Below are positions 1 to 13,382 of a DNA stretch of 64,000 nucleotides, piece by piece. A model generated the notes under the pieces. It was not told the DNA's origin and ran no database searches. It saw only the letters and a program-made list of their open reading frames with translations. The stretch is taken from assembly GCA_016748015.1 (NCBI GenBank), contig JAAOMT010000226.1, positions 912,604 to 976,603 of the forward strand, written 5' to 3'. A program made the position numbers and the translations under genes. Every line of letters begins with the position of its first letter. Position 1 is the first letter of the stretch. Source of the DNA: Geosiphon pyriformis. Lineage: Eukaryota; Glomeromycota; Glomeromycetes; Archaeosporales; Geosiphonaceae.

Positions 1-1000
1 AAAAAACTTAATATTATCTTTAATTATTAATTATAAATCAAAAAAAAACTATATAAAAACTAAAATATAGTTTTAACATAAATTATTTTAATCTTTGCAA
101 TTTTATTAAATATTAAAATAAATATTATTAGAAACAGTATTTTTAAAAAACAAAAAAATGCTTTAGTATTCTAATTAATTTAATTTTTAAAATTAGATAA
201 TTTAATAAATTAATTATTTAAAGTTATATAAAACAACATAATTTGTTTAATTTTTAAAACTAAAAATGATTAACTAAAATTTAATAGATTAAGCAATTCA
301 ATTATGTATTAATTAAAACTAGTTTTAACAAATATATTATTGCTATTAATATTTAAAAAAAATAACTGTTGTTTATAACGAAATTTAAATTGAATATTAT
401 AATTGATATAATTATAAAATCGATATAAATATTAAAAAAACCAAGTAAAGTTAATATTTTATTTTTTATAAAAAGAAACAAACTTTAAAATATAAATAAT
501 ACTCTAAAAATACCAAAAAATAACTTTTTTTAAGTATTTTAAAAAATTAATAATTTTAAAAAAAGAAAAAAAGTTGTTTCTTTACTCTTTTAATTTTTTT
601 GGTTATTTAAATAAATATAAAAAAAATAATAAAAGAAAGCTTGTTAAAAATTCTAAATTTTTTATAGAAATAACAACTATATAAAAACTAGTTTTAATTA
701 GCTATTTAAAAAAAATTATAAAAAAAATTTTTAACCAAAAACAAAATTAGTTTATTACTATTTTATTTAAAAATTATTCTTATAGAATATTATTAAACAA
801 TTTTAACAATTATAAATGCTTTATTAATAAAAATATTATTAAATATTTTAGAAAATAAAAGAATTGCAATTTTTTTACTCTTTGTTTTAAATGTAATTAT
901 AAAATACAAAAAAAAAAGCTTTTTTTTTAATTATTTTAAAACTTTTATTAATTTTATAAATATTTAAAAAATAATATTAAATTAACAATTATAAGATCAT
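1..1000 (+). repeat. AT-rich dispersed repeat, copy 1
   Basis: No coding signal is visible. By eye the stretch aligns along much of its length with 10,700-11,423: both have an 'actaaaatatagttttaa'-like start, a shared 'aacaaaaaa' block followed by a run of 'attaatt' words, and a shared 'aataaaaatattattaaat' block near the end. It is therefore a diverged copy of one interspersed repeat, possibly an old LTR. The left end runs off the window, so boundaries are approximate. Confidence 0.45.
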
Positions 1001-1690
1001 ATTTGTTTATAAATTTTTTTTTATGTTTTTATAATTATAAGTAAAACAAAAAATAAAAAAAGGCAAAATTTTTTTTATTGCTGCTTAAATAATTAAAAAA
1101 ACAAAAAAACAAAATCTTTTTTTTTCAAACTTAAAACAAACAACTTTTTTGAATTATTAATAAAAATATTTTTTAATGTTTTTTAAAATAGTATTTTGTT
1201 TTAAAATCTGTCTTTTTTTTTATAAAAAATGAAACATTAACTTTTTTTGCTATTTTTACCAATTTTGTTATAATTACTGTAATTATAATTTCTATTATTA
1301 ATTTGTTTATAAATAATTATTTTTTTAATTTAAATAATATTATTAATAATATATTATTGAAGTTAGTTTTAATTAATATATAATTAAATTGCTTAATATT
1401 TTAAATTTTAGTTAATTATTATTAATTTTAAAGCAAAACAAGATATATTTTTATATATAATTTTTATCAATTAATTTATTAAGTTATTTAATTTCAAAAA
1501 TTAAATTAATTAAATAGAAATAAATTTTTTTTTTGTTTTTTAAAAATATTGCTAGTTTTATTAATATTTAAAAAAAAGTTATTAATTAATAAAAGTTTTA
1601 TTAATAGATAGTTTTTATTTAATATTTAATAAAATTATTAAAATTAAATTAATTTATGTTAAAACTATTATTACAAATAATATAACTTTT
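1000..1690 (-). repeat. AT-rich dispersed repeat, copy 2, inverted
   Basis: Read on the minus strand, this resembles the repeat at 1-1000 and 10,700-11,423, including the poly-T 'ttttttgttttt' block at about 1530 that mirrors 'aaaaacaaaaaa' in the other copies. It sits head-to-head with copy 1. Sequence just to its right (about 2490-2640) resembles about 38,335-38,440, beside another inverted copy, so the repeat seems to carry a common flank, as an LTR with adjoining internal sequence would. Confidence 0.35.
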
Positions 1691-3912
1691 AGTGTTTAAT
1701 TATGTAATATTAAACTTTAAAAGTTTTGGTATTTTGAAGATTTTTATAGTATTAAAAAATTTTAAGAATTTTTTCTAAGTAATTTATTTGTAAAAATATT
1801 TTTTATAAAAAATAAAATATTTAAGTTTTTTTTTATGAAATAATATTATTAATAGTTAATAATTAATTGGTTTATTATAATTTTTAATTGAATTTAATTT
1901 ATATTATTCAATTATAATTAATAAAATCTATTTAAAATTAATTCTAAAGTGTATTTTCTCTTTTATTTAACTATTATAATATAAAATTACTTATTAATCA
2001 GTTGAATTAAATTGTTTATAAATTATTTCTTGCTTTTTTAAATTAATTACATTTGGCTTTAAATAAAAAAAGTTAAGTATATTTTAATAATAAAAATAGA
2101 AAAAACAATTCATAGATTTTGAAATAAAAAAATATTTTATTAAAATTCAAAAAATAAAAAAATAAACAAATTTAGTTCTTCTTAAAAAATAATATCTTAA
2201 TTTGAAAATATATTTTTTTAAGCTAAAATTACTTATATATATACATATTTTTAGTTTTATAAAATAGTTTTTAAAAACTTAATATCTACTATTATTATTA
2301 TATTATTTAATATTATTAAATATAATTTGTTATTTTATATTATTATTAATTATTTTATGTTATTTTATATTATTGTATAATATTACATATTAATTATGTT
2401 TTTTTGTATTTGGTTAGTTTTTTATTCTGATAATACTATATTTTATTTATTATGTAATTTTTTTGGTTTTAAAATTAATTATTAAAAACAATATTTGACT
2501 TTTTTATATAAAGTTTATATATTAGGTTTTTTAGATATTGTTACTTATATTAAATTTATTAATTTAATATTTTTTATTACTTTTAAGATTATAAAATTTT
2601 TTATAATATCTAAATTTGTTTTGTTTTTATTGTTATTATTGTTGTTTTTTTATTAAATATAACTTATAAATTTTCTATATATAATTAAATATAAGTTTAA
2701 TTTAAATTATATTAAATTTAATAAAAAAAATTCATTTTAAAAAAATATTTTGTATATATAAACAATTAATATATTATTATTTTAAATTATATTACTTATT
2801 TATTTGGCAGTTTATGTTTTTAACTTAATATTAAATATTTAATATTTTTTTATTAATTTTAATATTTAGAATATTTATATTATTATGTTTAATTCTATAT
2901 TTTATTTTAAGTTTAACAATTTTTTTATTTAATTTATTAACAATTTTTTTAAAAACAATAATTTTATTTTAAAAGACATAATATTTTTTTAACTTTATAT
3001 ACATAAAACAGAAGAAATATTAATTAATTTTATTATTATAAAAACTAAAATATTAATAAATTTAACAATAAATTTAATTAACAAAGCCAGTTTAAATTTC
3101 AAAAAAACTAATTTAAGACTAATTACAAATTAATAAAAACAGTAACAACAATAACAAAAAAGACTAAAAAAACAAAAATTTTGACATAAGATTTAATACC
3201 AATAAAATAAAGCTTAAAAATATTATAAATTTGAAAAGTAACTTTAAAAAAAAATTATTTTGTTAAAACCAGATAATTTGAATCTTAATATTTAAAATAA
3301 TACTAATATTTAAAAATTTTTTATTAAAAATAATATCTTTTTAAAATATTAGTTTAAATAATTATAATATTCGAATTTTTTTAATAATTAAAAATAATAA
3401 TTGTATCTTTTAATTCCTAAACAAAATTAAAAAACAAAAAATTAAATTAATATAATTATAAATTTGAAAATCTAACTTATTAATCTTAAAAGCTGTGTAA
3501 TCAAAAAAAAAGATTAATTAACTTAGTTTTAAATATATTATAAGAAACAATAATTTTTTATTAATTAAAAAAAATTTAATATTATCATTTATTATTAAAA
3601 TTAACCAAAAAATAAAAGATGTTTTAATAGTTTTAAAACTTTTAAAATATATAATAATATATTGTTATTGATTAATAAGTTTTAAATTAATTCTAAAAAC
3701 TTTACTAAAAATATTTATAGTATTTTTAATATTATTAAAAAAGATTTAAAAAAGAATATTATGCAAAAAAATAACAAAACAAAAATAACAACAAATATTA
3801 TAAAAAATTTAACAATTTTTATCTTAAAAAAAATATAAAATTACCAAACTAAATTCAAATAATAGTATTTAAAAAAATTAAAATATACACTTTATATAAA
3901 ACAGATTAATAT
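1690..3912. other. AT desert without recognisable genes
   Basis: Almost purely A and T with no long open frame on either strand. Part of it (about 2490-2640) resembles about 38,335-38,440, so at least some is decayed repeat DNA. Nothing else can be supported. Confidence 0.6.
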
Positions 3913-4044
3913 TGTTTTTATTTTATTTTATTTTTATTTTTATTATTTAATGAGTGAAATCCAAACACTGCCTAGAATTATACATTATGTAAATAATCTA
4001 AACTAAGTGTAAATTATGCACTTTCTACACGTAACCAGCCATTC

Positions 4045-7000
4045 AAACCAATCAAAACAATACTAAGTACTTATATGAACCAAAACCACATTATTTATAC
4101 CTAAGAAAAATAAGCAGGGCTTATGAAACTTGAAACCAACACCAATTGTCTTGGCAATGCTCAATAACTCAACTATGTCAGCTGAAAGCACCAAAGGAAG
4201 TCCAAGAATTGAGAGAAAAGCAGACCCATTATACAGAATAAGCCCATTTTTTTTCATAAACATGTAGTGTTTGGCACAAACCAACCAAATGTCCTTCCAA
4301 AATGCAAAACTAAACTCGTGCACAAAGGCCACAATATTTTGACCCACTATTTTGAAATCTTTAAAAATAGAAACAAACTTATGAAACCAATCTCTGAAGA
4401 CAAAACTTTTACACAGCATCATGCTAACCAAAATGTCAGAGACACAAGTAGACAATAGCTGTAAGATACCCAAGGAGGAGTGAATCAGACTGGAGCATAC
4501 TCTCCAAACAGATACATGAATGTCCAACAATTAAGCACAACTAGCAGCATCAAACAAACAAGAAAAAGCATGGTCTGAAATCTCGACATCACCATAGAAC
4601 AGACACACTACATTAAGGTAATGCCTATTATAAAACTGCTTATGCACAGTGACAGAAAGCTAATAGTACAACACTTTCATAAAATATGTCTGGAAGCCAG
4701 CTGTCTACTTGCTAGTAAAGCCAGTGGCCATGTGAGAATTCAGATGCCAAACTAGAGACAACTTAAGCCAGTCAATATCTGCATGTAAACAGTCTGCTAT
4801 TATTTGAGAACTGGAACTGACTTCCTATTGTGCATAATGAACAGACCAAAAAACATCCTGAACAAAATGCCTAGAATTACTAGAAACAGTTGCACCACCA
4901 GCTCTAAGGTAGTATTCATTAACCAAGTGGAACAAATGCCAATTAGAAAGGACAACAGTCTTGGCCAACTCATTAGCATGCTCATTGCCTGAAACTCCCA
5001 AGTGATTTTTAATCTTATGCCAAATAATATTCAAATTTTTATGATGAATAACACTGGTAATGTGGTGGCATTCAATCCAACACTTATTTTTGAAATCTGG
5101 GTAAGCCAGTTCCAACTCTGACTTGTATGCATCCAAACCAGCTTAACTGTCTGAGAACAACTCAACTGAGCAAAAAGAAAGAACACACTCAAGAGCCAGA
5201 GCAATGACCTGTAATTCCATCATGGTAGAGAACATCAAACCAGACACTTCTACACCCAAACCCATACCTATGTTCTCAAAGAAAATGGCAGCTCCAGTTT
5301 TCATATCAAGAGTTCCTAAACTGCTCAAAGACCTATCCATATAGACAAAAAGATGATCAACATTAGCACACAACAACTTATCACTAATGAGACCAAAATT
5401 ATGAGACTGGAACACATCCAAAAAGCCACAATTGTCTGAAGATGAAGAATGAATAGACAGAGAAGACACACTGCCAAGAAACTGAACAGAAAAGTTAAAC
5501 CAGATAGGAACTGGACCATATGGGTTCAACCACTTCTAATGTTTAAAGGTCTTCCAATTAAATATAGCACTACTCCAGTCACATAGTTGGTCTACAAAGA
5601 CAATTCTATAATACCAAAGTGAAGAGACATATCTGAGATAATTTGACTCACTAAGAACAAGAGACATTGGGGTTCTACCATAATGACGAAAAGCACTGGA
5701 CGGAGAACCACTCAAAGACAAATTGCTTCTAAAAAAAATACACATTATACCTGCCAAAAAGTTATTTAAAGAGTTGATCTTGATATGAATTAGATACTGT
5801 AAAGGGTGAAGTGAATACCAACAAAAAACCTGAAGATTATGTGACTGGTGAGAAAACAGTCTATCCAAAATTCCAACAGAGTTCATAAAAGAAACAACTG
5901 AGGCCACTTTGCTTTCAGCCTGAATCTGCTTAAAGGTTTTTAAACTGTATAGGAAAGGATAATGAATAGCATCATTAGGAAAATCTTGCAGCAAGCCAGA
6001 CTTAGACTTCAAGCCCTTATAGATTAAAGTGTTCTACTTATTGTACACACTGGTAGGAACAAAACTGAATTGCATTCTATAGCCAATAATAGGATACAGG
6101 ATTGCCAAGACCAAATATGAAAACTGCTTATCAAAAACCACCTTTTTTAGGACTAGGTTAGCAAAAAACTGGACATTAGAATTTGCCTTAGCCAAGCTAA
6201 GCTTAGAAAAACCCTCAGTGGACAAAAAGATTCTCAGATAGTGATACAATTCCCCTTTTTTGGCAACAAAAATAAGTAACCCACTGATCAACAGAGAGGG
6301 ATTTATTACTTTATAGTTGATGGGTATGGTCACAGTTTTGTTATTATTAATAGAAATATCATTGATGTCAAAAAATTCATTAGCAACATTGAGAATGTGC
6401 TGCATAGCACTTTGACTGCTATCAACCTATATAGTATTATCAACAAAAGCACTTGCAGCAAAAAAAGAAAAGAAACCAGCCCAAGATTTAGCATGACCAC
6501 ATTTAAAAATAAAGTAAGAATTCAACTTATATCTACATCCATTTGCTTGTCTTTTGATCTCATACAGAAGAGGATCATAAAATATGTGCCAAAAAAGCAG
6601 TGAAAACATCTCTCCCTGGTCTAAGTCATTATGTACCCTGTACTCATTTGACAAACCAAAATCTGTCATAATCCTATTAATACAACCATTATAAATGTTC
6701 TTAAAAAATCTAATAAACCTGTTGCACATTTTTATCCTAACCAAACTGCTTCAAAAATGTTCCCATCCAACAGAATTATAAGCTTTCTGCATGTCCTACA
6801 AGACCAACCAGAGTTTATAATTCTTTTTTAAAGCATTCTCAATAACCAAACCAATGGCAAAAATAAGAGACTATGTTGTTGTACCCCTCAAAACTGAAAA
6901 ATTGTTTCCACACAAAACATCATAAGTATTACATGCCAATGAGATCTTATCTAAGAGAATCTTGGAAAAAATTTTACAGGCAGTCTCAATCAAGGTGATA

Positions 7001-8790
7001 GGATAGGTGTTTGTAAAAACTCCCTTCCATTCATATGGCTTGGAAATTATCAAAACCCAAGCTTCTTTCCAGGCACTGGGTATTAACTTATGGATCAGAC
7101 AAGAATTTAAAAGCATTAAAAGCATATTCAAGACTAATTTGTCACAATGCTTCCAAAGCTCATTCAAAATTCCAGAAAGACCAGCAGCTTTGCCCTCAGG
7201 TAGATTAAAAACTACAACAAGCAATTTGTCAAAGATAACAAGACACATTATACCCAAAAAGGCATCATTGAAAACATACTCCAAAAGCTGGTATTGTCAT
7301 GACCAATTATCTGAAATATCAGACACCATTCTGTGTTTTCTGGTCCAACCTTCTATAATTTCATTTACTCCAGATTTAACTAAGCTGGGCTCTAATACCA
7401 ACTCATCTTTCACAATCAGATGGTCCAATACCACTTTGTAAAAAGACTGCTCCAAAACACTTCTGATGATGTGTTCCTTGTCAGATTTAAAACTCTCTAT
7501 CCTTCTATTAACAGTTGTCTTGACATGTGATTTCTCAATGTGTCTGGATTCCAGCAACTTAGAAGAGCAGTAAAATTTTTTCATCTTAGCCAAGACTGAC
7601 CAAATTACGTCAAAATTGGAACCTGATAAAAATAAAGATTTTATCACCAATGCACCAACAGCATCAAACTTGATCTATGTATTCAACAATGATGCAAATT
7701 TTACACTAGAAATCAAATAGGAGGCTTTAATTAGCTTAGACACCAACAACTCCAGCTTATAAAATCTAGAAGACTCTTTGGTGAAAGCTTCATCATAACC
7801 CTTAAACCATTTCTTTTTGAATGTTCCACTTGCTGAGAGACACATTATTTTGTGAACAGCATCCCACATAGTGTCCAAATTCAAAAATACTGCAGAAGTG
7901 GCAAAATCACTTGAGAACATTACAGCATTGGCTGATGTAACACCCTTAAAATTGTTCTATTCCTTTTTTCCAGCATGTTTAAAATTGAATTTCAACAGTT
8001 TTTATTTGCCTGTTTGCGAAGAGAGTTTAAATACATATCCAAAAGCCCACCCAAATCTATAGACACAAAAACAGCCTGGTGATCTGTGTTAAAATGCTCA
8101 TCAACTCCAAAAATGTTATGATGTATTATTGTGCTGGCCAGATTTGAAGAAACCAACACATAATCAATTATTTTCATGATGTTTTTAGAGTTTTTTCAAG
8201 TAGGCTTCTTCAACATTACACTCCTAACTAAAAAATTAACCAGACCAAGATCAAGATATCTTTTGAAACTTGTACTTTTGTGCAAATCGTTTTCATTGAA
8301 GTTACTATCAAGAATAATAAAAGAAGATTTGTTTACAGCCTTTGCAATGAAAGAGTTGATTTCATCAGTCTGAAAGAAGCAAACTGCATGAGAAGCACTA
8401 GCATATAGTTCTAAAACTGAAACTGAAAGTTTATTCTTGAAAAGCAACTTGATAGACAGGAGCCAACCAGGCACTTCTGAAACTCTATACACATGTCTCA
8501 CCAAAGAAGAGTTCATAATGACCACAACACCAGCACCCAGATGACCAGATTCCAAACCAGAGGTAAACACCCAAACACCATCAAATTTGTTGACTATCCA
8601 GGAGCAAACTTTCTCTCTCAACTTTAATTCTATAAAAATAGAAACTAAATTGTTTTTGTCTTTGTGCCAATGAATGACATCATCTTGTTTCGCAGGATTG
8701 TTTAATCCTTTAACATTGCACATGACAAACTTTTAAACCAGACTGGTCATTGAGAAGAGGGTTTGGAAAATGCACCATCAGCCAAAATTG
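4045..8790 (-). pseudogene. LINE copy 1 ORF2 relic (endonuclease, reverse transcriptase, RNase H)
   Basis: Remains of the polyprotein that nicks the target and copies the element RNA. From the N-terminus come an AP-endonuclease block (8723-7992, with a decayed 'GDFNED' motif reading DSNFNEN and an intact TDHQAV), a linker (7920-7297), reverse transcriptase (7284-6427) and a post-RT block (6405-5536). RNase H follows (5529-4825, reading YMDRSL and MELQ), then a C-terminal domain to 4063. The RT motif usually written with two aspartates reads FVDNTI followed by a stop, so the second aspartate is lost and a tryptophan codon has become TAG. Many other stops sit at W, Q or R positions. Non-functional. 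Confidence 0.85.
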
Positions 8791-8949
8791 AATCATTAAA
8801 TCTTGTTATCAGACTTAGAACTGAAGCAGAAAGTTCTTTCAACATGTTTTCTAATTTTTTACTTTAGAAGAGGCAGAAGAGTCCAAATTTGCAGCAGTCT
8901 TACTACTTGTGGTCCCACCTAAACTCTCTCTCATCACTATATCACCCAC

Positions 8950-10546
8950 TTAATCCTGTGATGAAAGGGTCATTGGCAGCTGACATCCAGGGCTAGGCTG
9001 GAAAACTGCCAGCACGAATGAGTTCAACCTCTTAGCCAACTCACTAATCTGTCCCGCAAGACTGATAAGACTGCTTTCCAAAACTGCAAATTTTTTCTCA
9101 ATGTCAAATGTAACAGAAAGGGTAGGCTTCATCTCCAAAGAGGAGCCAGGATTAACTAAACCATTCTTTACAGGGAAGAGAAGGAACAAAAATTCACTAG
9201 CTATCTTTGCCCATAACATTCCATTAAAAGCAACAAAATGAGCAATAGGAGCTGAACACTTGGAATAGATAGCAGCCAATCTGCTTTTATCTACATCTAA
9301 AAGTGACATATGAGATAGTCTGCCAGAATACAAACTCTTACTCACAGAACAGTCCAATGATGTATGTCCTGTTTTCTCACACTTGGCACACTTAGAAAAA
9401 CCCAGACAAGACCACTGCAAATTGACCCCTTTCAACACAAGTGTGGTTCCCATAACAGCATTCAAAGACTCAGCCAAATCAAAACAAACAATGGCACACC
9501 TGGCCTGGGCATATGTAATAGGATGCTGGTTAATTACACACATTTTTCCACTCACAGAACCAATAAAATCCCAAATGTCATGAGCATTTGTTTCCACAAA
9601 AAAGAGTATAGAGCAGTGCCCTATGATTGTCTTTCACATCCCATAATTCTTTGTTTATATTAAACCTAGCAACATGCACCACATCTTTTCTGATTAAGAT
9701 AGACCATCTTGCTGCGACCAAATCAGCATGATCTATTTGGTCAAACTTAATTATTGTTTTCTGTTACAGCCTCACTAATTGCATTTTGATCAACTTAATT
9801 GACCCAAATTCAGACAGTGCAGCATGTACAGCCTTAACTGATGGCTCAACTGGAATTTCTTTTAACATTACAGCCTGATCTGAATGCCCAGTAGATTTTT
9901 TGAGATTGGCATTAACTAAGATTTTTGTATCAATAGCCTTTTTAGTGGCTTTTATTAAACCCAATTTAGAAGTAAATGTTGCTCGGATGATCCCAGAAAA
10001 TTTTGAAGAAGTAAAGGCCCTCTCAAAACCATTGATTCCTGAAAATAATTTCCTGATCATTGAAAGCTTATTCTAAGAAGACTTTCTAGTTACTTCATCC
10101 AGTCCAATGTTCAAAGCAAAAGATTTCCGAACAGAGACATTAACCAAATTCTTCAAAGTAGGGGGAAGTTCTAAAGAACTATCTAACAGAATATTATTCA
10201 TACCACCATAATCTGTGAAATCTATTTTCCCTAATAGCTTGCTTAATGCTTTCTTAGTCTTGATTCCTGGTCTTTTAGGCATCTGATTAGGATCCCCATT
10301 AGTAAGAACACTATTTTCTTCATAGTCAAAGCTGGTTTCTTCAACCAAACATTTTTCTTCCATGTCAATACTATCAGACTCAGTGGTATTGTCAATTTCA
10401 GACCCCCATGAATGACCACTTGGCTCCTTAGCAGATCTTCTTTTGTCTCCAACATTCTCTTCTAAAGCATCACCCTTCCTTTTCTTCCTTGGCAAAACAG
10501 GTTTAAAACCTCCACCAAAGCCAGAATCTTTAACAATCTTTTTCAT
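8950..10546 (-). pseudogene. LINE copy 1 ORF1 relic (nucleic-acid binding protein)
   Basis: Broken ORF1 of the LINE, which would coat the element RNA. The start at 10,546 gives a lysine/arginine-rich, acidic-patch N-terminus (MKKIVKDSGFGGGFKPVLPR). The frame stops near 10,073, resumes in the same frame to 9764 and crosses a W-to-stop position. It then needs one frameshift near 9600 to enter the next block (9597-8950). That block has an intact CX2CX4HX4C zinc knuckle (CAKCEKTGHTSLDC, 9349-9390 on the plus strand). A homologous N-terminal part is present at 20.4-21.1 kb, so copies 1 and 3 are one subfamily. The ORF1 of the LINE at 11.4 kb is related but clearly different. Confidence 0.8.
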
Positions 10547-10699
10547 AATAACAATACTGGGGCCAACTATGGCCTTGAAATCAAAAAAAAGTTAGGATTT
10601 ATCGTACTAAATTGTAAAAAACTTCTTTTAGAAAAAACTTTTGACTCTTTTTTGGGGATTTAGGATGAAAGAGAGAAAAAAGTTTTTTTTTAATATTGT

Positions 10700-11423
10700 T
10701 TTTAAAATTATATAAAGATTAAAAAATAGTTTTAATATAAATTAACTTAATTTTAAAAAATATTAAACAATAAAATTAATATTATTTATTCAAAAAATTT
10801 TTAATGATTATTAATTATTTTTTAAATATTATTAAAAACAATATTACCAAAAAACAAAAAAAAATTCTTAAGTTTTTATTTAATTATTTTAATTTTTGAA
10901 ATTAAATAACTTAATAGACTAATTAATTAAAATTATATATAAAAACATAACTTGTTTTGTTTATAAAACTGGTAAAAATTAATTAAAAATCAATATATTA
11001 AATAATACAGCCAAAGATTAATTTAAACCAAAATTAATTAATATGTTTCTATTACTGTTCAAAATAAAACTTTTTTCTATTTACAATCAATAAAACTAAA
11101 TATTATAATTAATATATATAATATAAAATTAATAAAAAAACTGGCTTTAAAATATTAAGGTTAAAATCAAAAACATTAAAAAATATTTTATTATTATTTC
11201 AAAAGAATTATAACTAAATATAATAAAGACTAAAAAAATTGTTTTGGTTTTTTTAGTTATTTAAATAACAATAAAAAAAATATTTTTATAAAAAATTATT
11301 AAATAGTTTTAATAATTGTAAATACTTTACTAATAAAAATATTATTAAATATTTTAAAAAATAAAAGGTTTACAATATTTTACTTTTTGTTTTAGTTGTA
11401 ATTATAAAAAAATAAATAAAAAA
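10700..11423 (+). repeat. AT-rich dispersed repeat, copy 3, between two LINE 5' ends
   Basis: This lies exactly between the 5' ends of the two divergent LINE copies. It aligns by eye with 1-1000 and, on the opposite strand, with 37,780-38,310. No open frame is present. Shared words include 'atagttttaatataaatta' and 'aaaacataacttgttt'. Either both LINEs inserted beside the same older repeat, or it provides sequence linked to their 5' ends. Confidence 0.5.
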
Positions 11424-11573
11424 AACTTCTTTTTCTCTTTTGTCCAAATTCTCCAAAGAGCAATTTTTGAAAAAAAAGTTTTTTTGTTTTTATCTTGCTT
11501 GCTTTATTACTCTCACCATTTCTCAAGCTAATAACCCATTTGTAGTGGACTTGGAAGCTGCTTTAAGTAGCAG

Positions 11574-13380
11574 TATGTCTAAGAAAAAGACTCTAAAGGG
11601 TGCTTTTCATGGTTCTGTTGGTAGAACTTTCTCTCAAAAAAAAAAGGTCTCTGTTAACAATATTAAACACTTTGGTAATAAAAGAAAAATCTTTCTGACT
11701 AAACCTGATATTAATAAGAGCATATATTTAGATATAAACAGTGAGTTCAGTAACAATAAGCTTGGTAATATCACAATGGGTTCAAATAGTGCTTTTTTTC
11801 TCAGTTCAGCTGTGACAACTTCTAAAGCTAAAAAGATCAATGTTGATTTAATTAGTAGTTCTCTTATTGGTACTATTGATTTTGGAATAGATAAGGATCT
11901 AAGTTACCTTTTTCCTTCTCTCAATATCTCTCTTGAAAAAAAGTAAATAAATTCTAAAGTGGTGAAAACTCAGGTTAAAGTGCCTATCAGGCAGTTTTTT
12001 GCTTTAGATATCAATCTCTTAGCTGTGGAAAAGAAATTAGTAACAGCAAAAACTTAGTTTGTTAAGAAAATTTTTTCAGTTGTTAATGGTTTTAGAAGAG
12101 CCACTACCCTTTTAAAATTTGAAGAGATTATCTGATCTACCTTCACATTAGAGAGCAGCATGGAAAAGGCTGTGACATTGGCCAAAAAAAATAGAATTGC
12201 CATAAACACTGATTTTAAGAAACAAAGAGTGCATTCAGATTGGGCCATAGTAATCAAAAAAATTCTCATGAATACACCAAAAAAGATAATTGTTATTACA
12301 ATCACCAAATTTGGAAAAATTAAATCAATCAAAATTCAACTAATCAGATTATGGCAAAAGACTGTGATAAAATTCACTGAATTAGATCAAGCTGATCTGT
12401 TGGCCTCAAGATAATCATTTTTGATTGAGAAAGATTCAGTATACATGACCAAAGCTGTGAGTAATTGGGAGATCTGGGTGTCTAGAGATTGGTACAGAGC
12501 ACTTTTGTTTACACTGCCAATGGAAACTATGGCTCATGATTTGGGTAATCTTTTGGAAGAGACTGGTGAGAAAACTTGCTTTATTAATCATTCACTGGAA
12601 ACTGGCAACAGAATCCACTGTGTTGTTGTTTGTTTTGAATCTAATATGACATTGGAATCTACATTTTATATGGAGCCAATTTTTAGTAGTATTAAACTTT
12701 TTTGGGCAAGGATAGATTTGGTTCAGTATAAGAAATGTGAAAGATTTGGTTATTCTGCTTTGAAATGTGATGCACCAGTTGCATCCACTTTTAAGTCTTT
12801 AAGAACATTTAAAAAGATTGTTTTTGATGAATGTCATTTTCAGTTAGCAAAGTTGTATAAGAAGAAAAGTGTTCTAATATTTTGCTCTGCTACCTTTGGT
12901 GGCAAATCTTGGGCCCAGGTGGTCTCATTTGTTGGTTCTCCTGATGGTTTTTACTTTATTTCTGGTTCTGGTTCCCCTTTTTCTAATGCTTTGGGTTTGA
13001 ATGGTGGTCTCTCTCTTGTTTCAGCTAATAATTCATCATTAGATGCTCATTTGGTCTCTTTGAAATAATTCTTAAAGCTATTGACTAATCAAGTTTTTAG
13101 TATTATGTGCAAGCTTGACAACATGGAATTGGTGTCACAGGTTCTATCTCTCTTCTCTAAAGTCTCGGCTATTTTAATTGCCACCAAAATGAATTTGGCT
13201 TCAAATATAATTGTAGACAGTTCTAAGTTGGTACTTTCACCTCTCTTTTTTGCTTTTTCTAACATTTTAACTTTGGGTTTAAGTAGTTTAAAAGTCTTGA
13301 TGACCAAAGTTGGCAGTTTAGAATCTAAGTTGATAACTCTTGAGGCTTCTGTTAGTTCAGTTTTGGCAAAGTTAAATTAG
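11574..13380 (+). pseudogene. LINE copy 2 ORF1 relic
   Basis: Likely start at ATG 11,574 (MSKKKTLKGAFHGSVGRTFS); the open frame extends upstream without another good start. The frame continues through several stops as blocks at 11,574-11,946, 12,160-12,414, 12,421-13,068 and 13,081-13,380. The zinc knuckle near 12,727-12,768 is damaged: it reads YKKCERFGYSALKC, with a cysteine and the histidine both replaced by tyrosine. Both fit single G-to-A or C-to-T changes. A hydrophobic, serine-rich C-terminus ends just before ORF2. The intact protein would bind the element RNA; this copy cannot be functional. Confidence 0.8.
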
Positions 13381-13382
13381 TT

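Larger units (their letters stand above)
3913..10690 (-). mobile_element. Decayed full-length LINE retrotransposon, copy 1
   Basis: A non-LTR retrotransposon on the minus strand. Its 5' end near 10,690 has a pyrimidine-rich leader also seen at the starts of the copies at 11,424 and 20,318. Two coding regions follow: ORF1 with a zinc knuckle, then ORF2 with AP endonuclease, reverse transcriptase and RNase H. The 3' end has the conserved box described separately and an A-rich tail of TAAAA-like units (3913-3950 on the plus strand). Both ORFs are full of stops and have frameshifts, so it is dead. CpG is nearly absent. The protein layout matches LINEs I remember as common in Rhizophagus; LTRs are absent. 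Confidence 0.85.
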
